Shown piece after piece: positions 12,650-25,209 of a stretch of DNA of 64,000 bases (the first letter of the stretch is position 1; every line of letters begins with the position of its first letter). Below the pieces are notes generated by a model. The model did no database searches. It saw only the letters and a program-made list of their open reading frames with translations, and was not told the DNA's origin. Origin of the DNA: Siphonodentalium dalli (taxonomy: Eukaryota; Mollusca; Scaphopoda; Gadilida; Siphonodentaliidae); assembly GCA_032622095.1 (NCBI GenBank), contig CP136064.1, positions 181,200,011 through 181,264,010 on the forward strand, in the 5' to 3' direction. The position numbers and the translations under genes were made by a program.

Positions 12650-13900
12650 AGTTAAAATCGCATTTTTGTTATTTGCCAGCCGCTTTGTATAAAGTGTCCC
12701 ATGCTGTCGGAAATACACAGTGTTATTGATCGTATTGCCTCATAGAATACCCATCGGTTGGTATTGAGAGAATTATTCTTTTTGTACGTTTTCAAGACTT
12801 CATATAGCGTATATAGGAGTACATAAAACAGTGAACATTCGCCTTTATTATTTTCCAGCCGTTTGTTGTGACGCGCCACACTGTGCAGGCTTTCGGGAAC
12901 CAACAGATCATGGTGTGTGTATATTCTGATAAAAATTAGCATTTGGCCACACCCTCAGTTAATATTGAGAGCATATATAATTTCACAATGTGGTGTCGAC
13001 AAAACATCACATAGGGGGGGGGGGGGGGGGGGGGGTCCTCAAAACAGAAAATGTTGCCTTTCTTATTTGCCAGCCACTTTTCGTAAAGTGCCTTTTCTGA
13101 ACCGAACGCCAACGGACTCATCTATATAAATTGTGTACTTCCTTATACAACTACCCATTGTCCATTTACAATCAGTTAATATTGAAATGATATCGTTCCA
13201 GTTCATTGTTTATTTGCAGCCGCTTTCTGTAAAGTGTCCCTCTTGCATGGTTGCTGGGTACCGACCCATCTATAACAATTGTGTATTTCCTGATAGAATA
13301 GCCATTTTGTCCACATCGTCGTTTGACACTGAGAGCACACCCATTCAGTTCGTGATGGGTTCAATAGTTTACACGGGGTATGGGGTTCATAAAAAATAGT
13401 GAAAATCGCTTTTGTCATTAGCCATTGATCATCTTTTTGTATGTGTCATATGCTTCCGTGAACCAACCGATAATTAATTATTTAACAGCTGTTCAGCCAC
13501 AATATATCCATGGTGATATTGATAACATACCTGGCCCTTCAGCTAGTGGTGTGTTCAGAACTTCAAATACGGATTTGGGGTCCCTAACAGTGAAAATTCG
13601 CATTTTCGATTGCCAGCCGTTTTTTGTAAAGTGCCATAGGTTTCGGTAACCATCCCACCCAAAACAAATGTGTATTTCCTGAAAATACTACCATTTGTCC
13701 ACACCCTCAGTTAATATTTAAAGCATATCCTTTCAGTTCGTGGCGTGATGATGACTCCAAGTGGGATAGTGGGGTCCTCAAATCATATATAGAAAATTCA
13801 CCTTTCGTATTTTCATCCGCGTTCTGCAAAGTGCCCCATGCATGCAGGGGTAGTAAAATATTTGCAGGAAGGTATGCCGTTTGTTTTTTTTTTTTTTTGC
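12650..13900. repeat. Degenerate ~200-bp tandem array, ~7 units
   Basis: Each unit carries AAAATCGC-like text, then CCAGCCG.TTT.GTAAAGTG, and a TGTGTATTTCCTGA-like segment; markers at ~12676, 12857, 13070, 13217, 13430, 13612 and 13813. A 22-G run (13014-13035) interrupts unit 3. Poly-Gly/Pro frames are artefacts. Confidence 0.7.
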
Positions 13901-14039
13901 ATCTGACATTTTCGGGGACCCACCACCCCAAACAAAATTATTGTTTTACTCCCACTTGTTTGACACTCACCCCCCAAATTTCACTAGTTTTTGGTCTAAA
14001 ACCCTACTGATATCACTCGTATGACTAGGACATTATCTC

Positions 14040-14290
14040 ATTTAGTTCAAACGTCAGTTTAAAGATACGGGCGGTGTTGGCGGTTGGTATGTTGTTAAGA
14101 TATTCAGCTCCGTCAAAAACCGCCATAAACAGAAAGAATAGTAAAATATAGACAGACATTGTTCTTATACCAATAAGAAATATGGCATAAACAGTATGTT
14201 ATTGTCAAATGTTTTTCCTTTGTTATGTAAACAAAAGCAAAAAAAGTTACATAACCTGGCTTTTGTTTAGATCCGGGCCTTTAACCTGTT
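14040..14290. repeat. Dispersed repeat (copy at 43995-44200)
   Basis: TAAAGATACGGGCGGTGTTG onward matches the intronic copy in the same orientation. Confidence 0.8.
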
Positions 14291-15170
14291 TCAGATAGAA
14301 GCTATTTTAGTTGAAAAAAAGGTTAACACAGGCAAATATGAAGATTTTTTTTTTTTTTTTCAAATATTGGCTGACAGATTTGACAATAGCCACAACCGAT
14401 TCCGTTATTTTTCACTATCAATTTTGTGAACAATATATATTTTTCACTATCAATTTCGTGAAAAATATATATTTCTTCTTCAAACATATTGAGTTTCAAC
14501 TTGTTCTGCCGAAGTTGGGGGTACCCGACTACTTTTGCATGGCGTTTGGCCACAAGGTACACTAAGTGGTTTAAAACTATTTTTCATTCATTCATTCAAC
14601 TATTTTTAAATGAAACTCACACAATTGTTTTTGTCCTTATAGTGTATAGATACGCGCAAAAAAAAAACAAGTATGGAAACAAGTATGTTTAAACGGACAT
14701 GGCTCATTCGAACTTCCAAGGAGGTATAAGATATTATAGGTTGATAAATACACGAAATATTGATATACCGGCCTCATATGCTCTAAAACATTCTTGACAT
14801 GGTCATAGCCATTTTCCAGCTGTTTTAAATTTTTCTCATAGACGCGAAACAAACGCACTTTATTTCTACCATATCAGTACATATAGAGACAGTAATAGAC
14901 TAACACGGAACGCTCTTTTCTGTTCCATGCCGTGCACATGGCTGGTTTTTTCGTGTTCAAAGTTGTTGTTGTTGTTTTTTTACTTCCAGAAAAATCCGTC
15001 TTTCTGGGACAAATACTACTCGTAGAAAGGTAGTTCGATACCGTGGTAAATTAAATTTTTTATTAGGTGTATTTTGAATCGCAAACCGTCTTTAAACTAT
15101 AATATGCGATTACATTACTATGCGTAGACCCATGAAACGTGTTCTGTGTGCGAATATTTTACCGGACCCA
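14291..15170. other. No recognised feature
   Basis: Poly-T (14345-14360) and a duplicated TTTTTCACTATCAATTT segment at 14408-14470; no gene seen. Confidence 0.5.
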
Positions 15171-15171
15171 T

Positions 15172-18100
15172 ATAGACCAGGAGATATTGGTCGACCTCTG
15201 CACCCCCCAGGACTCAACTTCACCCCACTAATTTTCTTTCTTAATGTCTCCTCTAATATTTTTCGGTTGTTAACAAGAACAAAAAGTGGCCGCAGAGACT
15301 CCAGACAAGATGGCGTCCATCATGGCGGCCATTTTTTTTTATATGCACCAGGTCTCTTTGATTGCCGTTATAGTAAAGATGATATCACATGCGGTATTGT
15401 TTTCCGCTCGATTCGTTATGCTAATATAAAACCCTTACAAATTAGCCAAAAATCCGACACCAAAATCCAATATGGCGGCCAAGATTGCCGCCGAAATGTG
15501 AAAATATGCTATTTTTCTGACGTTTCACCACCTTTCGTTTGTCTCTGTGTGAAAATATTGGCATATTGGCGTGATGTTATACATTTATCGTATAGAAGAG
15601 TCATTGGCGAATACACGGAGACCATAATATACATTCATTGTGGGATAATTTTGTCCGATATCATGTTTTCCCAAATGCCGGTATAATAGGTCAAAGCCGA
15701 ATCGACACTAATAACGCGATGTAATGTTTCGAATCAATGAATGTTATTGCTATCATAACAACACCAATGCATATATATGTGTAGGAGATACTCGAGCTAG
15801 GATTCCTCTTATACTTGATTTGAGGAATATTCACCCAAATCCAAGATGGCGGCCAAAATGGCCACCAGAAATAGAACAATCGCTGATTTTAACATCAGTG
15901 AGCATTATTGTCATGACAACTCCACACCTGCTTACTATTGTGAGTTGGGAACACTTAGGCGAAGAACTTTCCTTGTACCATATCCAAATAAAAGTCCCCC
16001 AAATCCAAAATGGCGCCCACAATGGCGGACAGATTTGAAAAATACCGAAATTCCCGAATATTCACACCATTGGGCATTATTGTCGAGACAATGCCACCCA
16101 TGCTTACAGTTGAGTTGGAAATACTAAGGTGAAGTAATTACCTTACATCTCATGCAAGAAATGATTTTCCAAATCGAAGATGGCGGCCAAAATGGCGACC
16201 GAAATTTGAAAACAAGCCTACATTCCTTTACTCTCTTACGATGGGCGTTATTGTTTCGCGATTTCTACCCACCATTACATGTTGATATGGAATATTTATA
16301 TAAAGTATTCATTAGGGTTTGGCAATTGATACTCACAGTCAAGATCGCGGCTAAATTGGCGGCCAGAAATTGAAAATAAATCGATATTATCACATACTAA
16401 TTTCAACTTTTTGTCATAATATCGGTATGTATGGACGAAATTGTACATAAGCAATCTACTATTTCAACTTAAACGTATCAAAACGCATACAATAGCTCGT
16501 ATCCTTCTGGAAAGATGAAAACCCACAATTAATATCGCGATGTGGCATTTCGAAATCCATTCTCCACTTAGCGCCGATAATGGCCGTAACCGTAGGTGCG
16601 CCGAATAGTCATATCAGAACAATTACCTGATAACAGATTCTGATTTGCCACGTCACGTCCATAATTATCTGGACCAGCTTCCATTTCTTTGTCTGATAAA
16701 TCTAGGTCGCTCACACCGACAAAGTATTCACCACTTCCTGGGAGAAGGGTCCCTCTAATCATAACGTTTCAAACAATTCATTTTCCGGTGTCTATATTAA
16801 GATTTTAAATATTTGCTAAATATGTAATTTGTGCGCCATCTTGAACTAGGAAGGCATATGGTCGATGAGTATACAAGCTTACAGAATGTTATCTCTATGT
16901 ATGTGTCTCATACCCCATGGGGATAACGACATGTACACCTGGTGAACCAGTTAGCTAGTCACTTCTCAATAGATGGTTCGTCAACTCACAAACTCAGCGA
17001 ACGCATTGGCATACGTGGACAACTTCGACAGTGTTCGACGGTTGCTAGCTGTCTCATTCCCTTGGACAGATGTATATCTGCTAAGGAGAAGACCATAGTG
17101 TACCGACTGCCCACACTTCTTGACCATGATCCGAAGCAAACTGTGTGACGTTCCGCAGATGTCTCGTCGAATATCTCCCAGCAGAGAAGAACAATACTCG
17201 CGGTGCTAGTTTGTGGACATGCGCAATGATAGTGGGAATGAAATGGGCCACGGTATACACCACCTTTACACCTGGTGCATGTTTAAGATATAGAATGTCA
17301 TGCGTGTCGGGGTTTTTTTTTGTGTGTGGTAAGATTGTATTTCCACATCCATCTCGAAGCCGTTCTGATTCAACTTGACCAGACGTACAATTTTGTCTTG
17401 ATAATACTATGCTAGCCTCCCTCAAAACAGTCGGATGGACTAAATGATAATGTCTTTATAGCATTAATGTGTGCGTTTTGTTATCCTCTCTCATGGTTAG
17501 TGTCAGTATGTGGGCGGTATTATTCAAGAAAATGTCAGGAACTGTGGTGCATTTATTTCACTATGTGTTTAAAGAACAATTTATAGTCTCGATGGCAATG
17601 TCTGTGGACGTTGGGGAACGCGACCTTTATGATCATATAGCTTTATATATAACATTAGAATATAGTATTTAATGTCTCATGCAGGAAAATGGTCGCAATG
17701 GTGATGTTACCAAGAAATCACTTGGTGTACCAAATATGTTGAACTGGATGCAAGAGCTCATCAACGTAACATTCCTCTGGATGTTCTTCGCGTTGAACAT
17801 TTCACCCTTTTGTTGATGGCATTTGTACTTTCTTGAACCATGCCGACCACCACCCAGCGTGGGTATGACATATCAACCAACTATCAAAGGTATCGCATAT
17901 AAGACTACACCCCAGTCTTGGTGGGGCTTATACAGCAGTAGCCAATGGCACACGCCTGGTCCAGTTGATTGAGAACGGCTTCCAAACGGATGGGAACATA
18001 CAGTCTTACCATACAAGGAAAGTAAAGCCACACATGAGATCCTGTCTGAATCTAAAACATACCAAAATAAGGGGCGTGCAGTCATGGTCCAATTTCATTT

Positions 18101-20195
18101 CCACTATCATGACACATTCCCACAAACTAGCACCGTGTGTATTGTTATCATCTGCTTGGATTGCTGGACGCCAACAAGATTGTTAACAGAAAGGCATCCG
18201 TCAAATGTCAGGCTTTCAACATTCGAAGCCATATACAGAAATTGTCCGGGTACGTCAGTGTTTTAGATGAGTATGTGAATTGATGAACCATATATTGAGA
18301 AGTGGCTGTTTGGGAAGATCACCAGGTGTACATGTTGTTATCCCCATTAGGTCACCAAAGCTGACAATACGCAGATAGATAGGTCCCTCTGAAAGCTAGT
18401 AAAGGCATCGACCGAATACCTTTCTAGTATATCGCACAAGATGACGCCCATAGTGTATCGCAGAAGATAACGCCCATAGCCCATATGTAGCATCTGAATT
18501 ATACCATAAGCTATACCACGAATGAAGCTCGCCAAGAATAAGGATAAGAATTCTCCAAGCTTTCGAAACAAACACGTGAGCTGGACACCGGCATATGTAT
18601 TGTTTGAAACATTCGATTAGTGGGACCATTCTACAATACAAAGAAGTGTAGAAAACTGTTGTTGTGAGCGAGATAGATTATTCTGACGAAGAGACGGAAA
18701 CTGGTCTAGATAATGCTGAATGTGGCAAATCAGAATAAACTCAAGTACTGTTGTTTTGATTCTTGGAAGTCATAAGATGACTATTCGGCGCACCTATATA
18801 CGTTAACGACCACTATGGGCCCTCAGTGTAGAATGGATTTTGAAATGTTACATCGAGATTGTGGGTTTTCATACTTCCAAAAGGCTACGACTTACGTTGG
18901 AAATAATAGATGTCTTATATTATGTACCGTTTCGTCTATACAGATCGATATTATGACAAAAAGTTGAAATTAGTATGTGATAATATCGGCTTCTTTTCAA
19001 ATTCTGGCCGCCAGTTTGGCCGCCATATTGACTGTGAGTATCAATTGCCAAACCCTAATGAATACTTTATCTATATTCCATATCAACATGTGATGGTGGG
19101 TAGAAATCGCGAAACAATAACGCCCATCGTAAGAAAGTAAAAGAATGTAGGCTTGTTTTCAAATTTCGGTCGCCATTTTGGCCGCCATCTTCGATTTGGA
19201 AAATCATTTCTTGCATGAGATGTAAGGTAATTACTTCACCTCAGTATTTCCAACTCAACTGTACGCATGTGTGGACTTGTGTCGACAATAATGTCCAATG
19301 GTGTGAATATGAGGGAATTTCGGTATTTTTCCAAATCTGTCCGCCATTGTGGGCGCCATTTTGGATTTGGGTGACTTTTATTTGGATATGGTACAAGGAA
19401 AGTTCTTCGCCTAAGTGTTCCCAACTCACAATAGTAAGCAGGTGTGGAGAAAATTGTCATGACAATAATGCTCACTGATGTTAAAATCAGCGATTTTCGG
19501 CGATTTTTCTATTTCTGGCGGCCATCTTGGATTTGGGTTAATATTCCTCAACTCAGGTATAAGAGGAATCCTAGCTCGAATATCTCCTGCACATATATAT
19601 GCATGGGTGTTGTTATGATAGCAATAACATTCATTGATTCGAAACATTACATCGCGTTATTAACGTAGATTCTGCTTTGACCTACTATACCGGCATTTGG
19701 GAAAACGTGATATCGGACAAAAATATCCCACAATGAATGGATATTATGGTCCCCATGTATTCCTCAATGACTCTTCTATACGATAAATATATAACATCAC
19801 GCCAAGATGCCAATATTTTCCACAGAGACAAACGAAAGGTGGTGAAACGTCAGAAAAATAGCATATTTTCACATTTCGGCGGCCATCTTGGCCGCCATAT
19901 TGGATTCTGGTGTCGGATTTTTGGCTAAGGGTTGTATATTAGAATAACGAATCGAGCGGAAAACAAGACCGCATGTGATATCATCTTTACTATAACGGCG
20001 ATCAAAGAGACCTGGTGCATATAAAATAAATGGCCGCCATGATGGACGCCATCTTGTCTGGAGTCTCTGCGGCCACTTTTTTTTCTTGTTAACAACCGAA
20101 AACAATTAGAGGAGACATTAAGAAAGAAAATTAGTGGGGTGAAGTTGAGTCATGGGGGGGGGGATGCAAAGGTCGACCAATATCTCCTGGACTAA
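15172..20195. mobile_element. 5-kb foldback element with 2.2-kb inverted arms
   Basis: Arms 15172-~17390 and ~17962-20195 are inverted copies around a ~570-bp unpaired centre. Outer ends are CCAGGAGATATTGGTCGACC / GGTCGACCAATATCTCCTGG. The outer part of each arm is itself tandem: ~166-bp units marked by AAGATGGCGGCCAAAATGGC (15842, 16008, 16178, 16343 in the left arm). Tandem units within long inverted arms are typical of foldback/TU-type elements. The inner parts (16560-17390 and mirror) look like decayed coding sequence. Confidence 0.85.
16568..17425 (-). pseudogene. Decayed coding-like sequence in the inner left foldback arm
   Basis: Two open segments, 17425-17081 (containing HDILYLKHAPGVKVVYTVAH and HKLAPRVLFFSAG) and 16762-16568 (SDLDLSDKEMEAGPDN, then a stop), lie in line on the minus strand with frame breaks between. 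The mirrored right arm, read on the plus strand, gives related but more broken text (SDEETETGLDNAECGKSE then stop near 18720; HKLAPC near 18128). Preservation in both arms suggests a former element-encoded protein. I do not recognise the family. Confidence 0.4.
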
Positions 20196-20199
20196 TAGT

Positions 20200-21780
20200 T
20201 TTACAACAAAATTAAATCTGACAGCGCTAGTAACTTAGACACATATTTCACAGTGACAGACTCTCGATTGCACTTAATGAAGTTCATACAACAACGGGCA
20301 GTCAATGGCAGTTTATGAAGACCAGCAGTTTCGCCGCTCGTCGGATTCTCAAGTCACCACATCTGCGTGCTTTGAGCACAGGTCCATGTGGTTTTGAGTA
20401 CACACTCTCCTGCATGTGGAGAAAAACGCCGTCTTCAAACGGATACGTCAATTGCAATGCATGATAGGCTTACTGATTTTGGAAATGTCAATTTAACAGT
20501 TTCTTTGCTTTGAGATTCATCAATGACTTGAAAAAAAACAACCCGATTTATTCGAGGGGGGGGGGGGTCGGAATTTTTTTTCAGGCACGTATGCTGATTT
20601 TTTCCTTTCGACCCTTGTTGGGACCCACCCACCCCCGCATCCAAAAAGTTTTCCGTTTTCGGCAGTTATTTCCCGACCATTTTTGGACACCCACCCCTTT
20701 TAACGCTAAAACAGAGATTTGCGGGGGGGGGGGGGATTCACCGTAAACAGCTGTATATGAATTTATGCGCATACTGTTTGTCATGGATGTTAACATTGAC
20801 ATGTAAATAGGAACGAGTCATTTTGGGGTCATTTGGCCAAAAAAACATGGCTGCCAGCGGCCATCTTGGATTTCAAAATTCAATCCATTAGCATGGGCTA
20901 CAGACAGGCTATACTGTTTGTCTGATCATCATAAAAATTTTCATTTATGTTAATATTGACATTCTAAGGTGTTTTAAGACAAAAAAGTTTGTTGGTCCCA
21001 TCGACCACCCACCCACCCCGGCATACGTGCCCGGAAAAATCCCCCCCCCCCCGATTTAATTTCATTTTATTGACTTGAAGCTTTTTTTATTTGCATAAAA
21101 TGCACGTTTGTATCGAATACCGTAAACATATGGGCTATGGCCAATTATATATATTCATAACACACTGATGCACCTATATATTTAGGCTACATGAGTAGAC
21201 GCAGTCTTGTTAAAACTAGACCGTGTGTCATTTCAATCAAGAAAGAAAAGAGATGGAGTCTGGATATTTACGAGATTGTGCGTGGTTGACGACACATCCG
21301 TCTCAGAATGAGCTCATCGCAGAAGAAATATTCCTCCCATTTTGATACCTTATGGAATGGGGCGATGGTCAGAGTATAATGTAATACATGAAACCATTGA
21401 CTATCGGAATGCCAATCATGTGCCGTCAAATAATTTTTAGATGAGAAGAATATGACGATTCACACAAAGCGTTGACTTTCGTTTCTTATAAAACCTAAAG
21501 TAAGACGGTTATATGCCCAATTATGTTATACCATGGGAAACTAAGTCCGCCCATCTGACAAATTCAACTCAGGGATTCCAAAAGGTAAGTATCTACGCTA
21601 ACCAAAATGTATATAGGTCTAACAACCCCCCCCCCCATATATAGGCGACACCTATACACTCTTAGAACAAATCTTTAAAATTTGATCTTAAACAAAATTG
21701 TGTACAAATGACACATGACATTATATGTGTCGGTGGAATTTTCTCAACTTTGAATATGTCAGTATATTATAGTTAGTAGA
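20200..21780. repeat. G/C-run-rich stretch with one satellite monomer
   Basis: G-runs at 20556-20567 and 20723-20735, C-run at 21041-21052, linked by GGGACCCACCCACCCCCGCA-like text. A satellite monomer (AACATGGCTGCCAGCGGCCA) sits at 20845-20960. From 21070 to 21780 nothing is recognised. Confidence 0.6.
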
Positions 21781-21788
21781 TGATATAT

Positions 21789-22640
21789 GCTACGAGAGAC
21801 AACCCAATTCACACGCAACTTCGACTAGGATGCAGTAACATCAATGATGATCTCAGTCGCAACCATTTAAACGAATCTGATAAATGCTCATGTGGGGAAG
21901 TCGAGACTGCCGACCACTTTTTACTATATTGACCCAGATACTCGACAATACGAATTGAAATATTCTCAGTATTAGCACAAAATTTGTGGAGATCTAATAT
22001 TCTACTTAAGGGATCTATTTCATTTCCCAAAAGACTTAATAAGGCCATATTTGATGCAATTCAAACATTTATACTAACAAGCAATCGATATGTTAGTCGC
22101 CAATTGTATTTCTGATATTCACAATAAGTAGCTGCTCGAATTTGATAGTCTTCAGAGACAAAAATAAAAATGATATAGCTATAAATTATATACATGTATA
22201 TAGCTAACGATGTGGTAATAATTCCAATAACTCGATCCAAAAAAATAAATAAATAAAAACAAAAAGCCATATTAAGGTACTGGCAAACTAGTGACTCCAC
22301 TCGACACATATAGTTTTAAATTTTCCTATGTAAAACAATAACATGCATAAGGAAAGTGATCATTGTAAATATATGTGCTAATTGCTTTTGTCCCTCTGTT
22401 CTCACCCAACTGTAATCCATCAGTTCATTAATCTTCTTATCATGCTCTGTATCTCTTCCTCTTACTTAATCTTGACTTCCACTTCTCACTGACCACTATA
22501 TGTAATCTATTCTTATCTGAGGAGATGGCTCTATATAAGCATCTGATGCTTGTTGTCAAATCCTCTTCCTCTCTTCTATTCATACATGTGTCATGTTTTA
22601 TAATTATATAATTTTTGGAAGAAATAAAATATTGTTTAAA
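21789..22640 (+). pseudogene. Non-LTR retrotransposon (LINE) remnant: C-terminus of reverse transcriptase plus 3' UTR
   Basis: The plus frame from 21789 reads ATRDNPIHTQLRLG, then KCSCGEVETADHFLLY, and ends at TGA 22113-22115. The pattern H..LR.G...L, then C.CG..E...HFLL.C..Y...R, is the conserved C-terminal region after the RT domain of many LINE ORF2 proteins. An in-frame TGA at 21930-21932 replaces the last expected cysteine, so the copy is dead. Everything upstream (endonuclease, RT catalytic core) is missing, as in typical 5' truncation. An AAATAAATAAATAAAA tract follows at 22238-22258 and a GAAATAAAATATTG end at ~22620-22635; either could be the element's 3' terminus. The clade cannot be told. 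Confidence 0.75.
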
Positions 22641-22779
22641 CCAGAGACAAACCTCGTAAAAGCTACCATATTTAAAATCTCACAGCAGCTTTAAAACTGT
22701 GGTGCTACACAATAATTTGCTGTTATACAAACGTATTGTATAACAAATAGTTCACTATAAATAAATGTGGACTGCATGG

Positions 22780-23157
22780 TGTGCCGATGGATTCATATGC
22801 AAGGAATCCAAAGTGCTGCTGACGGCTATGTTCTTTCCATCTATAGTGGTCACCCAGAAGATCTATATGACGTTGGCTACATCAATATGAAGGATGTGGT
22901 CTGTAGGGTGTGCCAAAGGATTTATTCATGCAAAGAGTAAGATCCAAAATGGCTGTCGGCGACCATGTCTTTCCACGAAATTCGGAAAATTCCCATGCAT
23001 AGCTCCCATCTAGAGGTGATCATATAAACACGCCTTTAAAGTTTAAAACATATTTTCCCGATAAATACGGACTTTATGACGGCCAATGAATTCAAATTCG
23101 AAATTCAAGATGGCTATTGGTAGCTATGTTTTTTAACGAATTCCATATACAGTTTGG
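22780..23157 (+). repeat. Satellite array of the CATGGCCGCC family, left portion
   Basis: Units with GTAAGATCCAAAATGGCTGT and GGATGTGGTCTGTAGGGTGTGCC. It is continued at 25210 after the inserted element. The last bases ACAGTTTGG form the left target duplication. Confidence 0.8.
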
Positions 23158-23966
23158 GGGAACATGTCTCTATTCCGAAGGTTCGCTATTCCGAAGGTTC
23201 ACTATTCCGAAGGTTCACTACTCCGAAGGTTCGCTATTCCGAAGGTTCGCTATTCCGAAGATTTTTTTTTTAAAGGTTAATTCCATATTCAAGTATTGAG
23301 AGGGTTCTTTATCACGAAGACTCTTTTTTATGAAGGAAATAACTTAAAACATTGAAACAATAAATGTAATTGTTTATTTTTTCGCGGGTTTCCTTGAGAT
23401 TTAATGTCGTTACGTATGACGTTATTTTCCAATACATATTCACGTCAGGCAGCCCACACTATTGCTCTTTCCATGCGATTTAATGTCATCGCGTATGGCG
23501 TTATATCTCATTGTAATTCAATTGAGTATTTGTCACTAAAATCAAGCATTCTGATTGGCCGAGAGCGGCTAACTTTCGTTTTCGATTCACCGACATCGAC
23601 CGCTTCAGCGTGCATCAAATCTGAATGTAGCACGGTCAAATGTAATCGGCGCAGAACGAGTAGCGAAACGAGCACACCCGCGCGTTGTTGTCTATAGATA
23701 CCGTTCATCGGCCGCTTCAGCGTGCATCAAATCTGAATGTGGTACGGTACAATTTGATCGGCGCAGAACGGAGTAGCGAAACGAGCCAATCCGCCCCACA
23801 GGAAATGGTTACGGAGCAGTGTTCCGAGTAACGCAATGGACACACCCAATGATTTGTGCACGGTGACAACGGCGAAATGAAAGTCTCGATTCGTATCATG
23901 AAAATGACTAAATGATACTTTTTATCAAGTTTTTTTTGCAAATTCCTTGCTAGATTGAATTACAAT

Positions 23967-24112
23967 GGAGATAAACGTACCCTGTTTCGTTGTACATTCT
24001 GGGATTCGAGCATGAAAACAGTTTGTGAACTCGCCGGCAAGCCGGCTCGTTCACAAACTGTTTTCATGCTCGAATCCCAGAATGTACAACTCAACAGGGT
24101 ATGTTTATCTCC
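23967..24112. mobile_element. 146-bp hairpin MITE nested in the 2-kb element
   Basis: GGAGATAAACGTACCCTGTT at the left pairs with AACAGGGTATGTTTATCTCC at the right; inner arms TGGGATTCGAGCATGAAAAC are perfect. The loop is near GCCGGCAAGCCGGC. Confidence 0.9.
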
Positions 24113-24261
24113 TAAATAATCTTACAGACAACAATACGCCAGCTAAAGGCGGGATTAAAACAGCGGGACAATAACGCTTAATGAATACTGCGAAGCAGAA
24201 TGTCGTTGAATAGACGGGTATGAGTTGAACCTAACTGCAATTGTGAATTTGTATTGAATTG

Positions 24262-24782
24262 TAAAGCCCACTTAATTTTCGAGTCATCGGCTATTTTTTA
24301 TAGTGCCTTGATATCAGGTTTTAAACACAATCTGTGCCATAAACTATGATTAAACACTATATATAGTTCATCACCATTCCAAACGTCTGTATCAGAAGAT
24401 GCCCCTAGAGAAATAGAAAACATCTTAAATCATAAAAAGATTCCCCCGTTATATGTCATGGCTCTCAAAATGCAACAGAATTCAACCTAATGTATTTTCA
24501 ATTGAAGGGGAATAACATTATCTTTAAAATATAGAGTTACCCCCCTCCATTGAAAATAATACACTTTACTCTGCGCAACAAAACCAGATGAACCGTAAGC
24601 ACAAAAACAAGTCGTTAACCCTGCGTTATCTCCAAAAAAAAAAACATGTTCACAGTTTATTACACCGGATAAGCCAGAAAAGCTGATAATACAGTGTTAG
24701 AGAGCTTCATATTTCAAATGGTATATATAGAGGCATACATTTTATGTATGTGATCTGGGGGTTCGAAAATTAAGTGGGCCTT
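24262..24782. mobile_element. MITE of the AAAGGCCCACTTAA family
   Basis: TAAAGCCCACTTAATTTTCG at the left; GTTCGAAAATTAAGTGGGCC at the right; 521 bp. Full inverted relation to the copies at 32691 and 57581. Confidence 0.87.
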
Positions 24783-25209
24783 GAATGTTGATGTTGTTTT
24801 TTTCAAATACAGATTGCCAGTTCGGAAAAACTATATCTCTTATACATGTAGTTTATTTCAGTCATCGTGTTTTTAACTTTCCATAATGAACGATAAACTG
24901 ATACTCTTTTTTTGCTATTAATAACCGATATCTAGGACAATTTGGGAATTAGAAGTGGATGTATAAATGTACTATATATGAATATATACTAGCGTAATCG
25001 TATTTTTCATTCCTCGTGTGGTTTTTGTGGTGGGTACAAATTTTGATTCATTTCTGGTTAAATACGCCCAGAATAGAAAACCTTCGGAATAGCGAACCTT
25101 CGGAATAATGAACCTTCGGAATAGGGAACCTTCGGAATAATGAACCTTCGGAATAGCGAACCTTCGGAATAATAAACCTTCGGAATAGAGAACCTTACCC
25201 ACAGTTTGG

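Larger units (their letters stand above)
23158..25200. mobile_element. 2,043-bp TIR element with a perfect 9-bp target-site duplication
   Basis: ACAGTTTGG lies immediately left (23149-23157) and right (25201-25209). The termini start GGGAACATGTCTCTATTCC and, reversed, GGGTAAGGTTCTCTATTCC, then become inverted arrays of a 16-bp unit (CTATTCCGAAGGTTCG): ~6 copies at 23171-23260 and ~7 at 25078-25195. Joining the flanks rebuilds an uninterrupted satellite unit (ATATACAGTTTGGTGATG). A 9-bp duplication suits the Mutator (MULE) superfamily. The interior holds a hairpin MITE, an AAAGGCCCACTTAA-family MITE and a ~109-bp duplication (CGCTTCAGCGTGCATCAAAT at 23603 and 23714), but no transposase. Confidence 0.88.

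Noticed and set aside
12917-13129. Poly-glycine and poly-proline frames
   Set aside because: Products of the 22-G run, not of coding selection.
15120-15686. 188-codon plus-strand frame, the longest in the window
   Set aside because: It lies in the tandem outer arm of the foldback; the mirrored arm does not keep the frame and no motif is seen.
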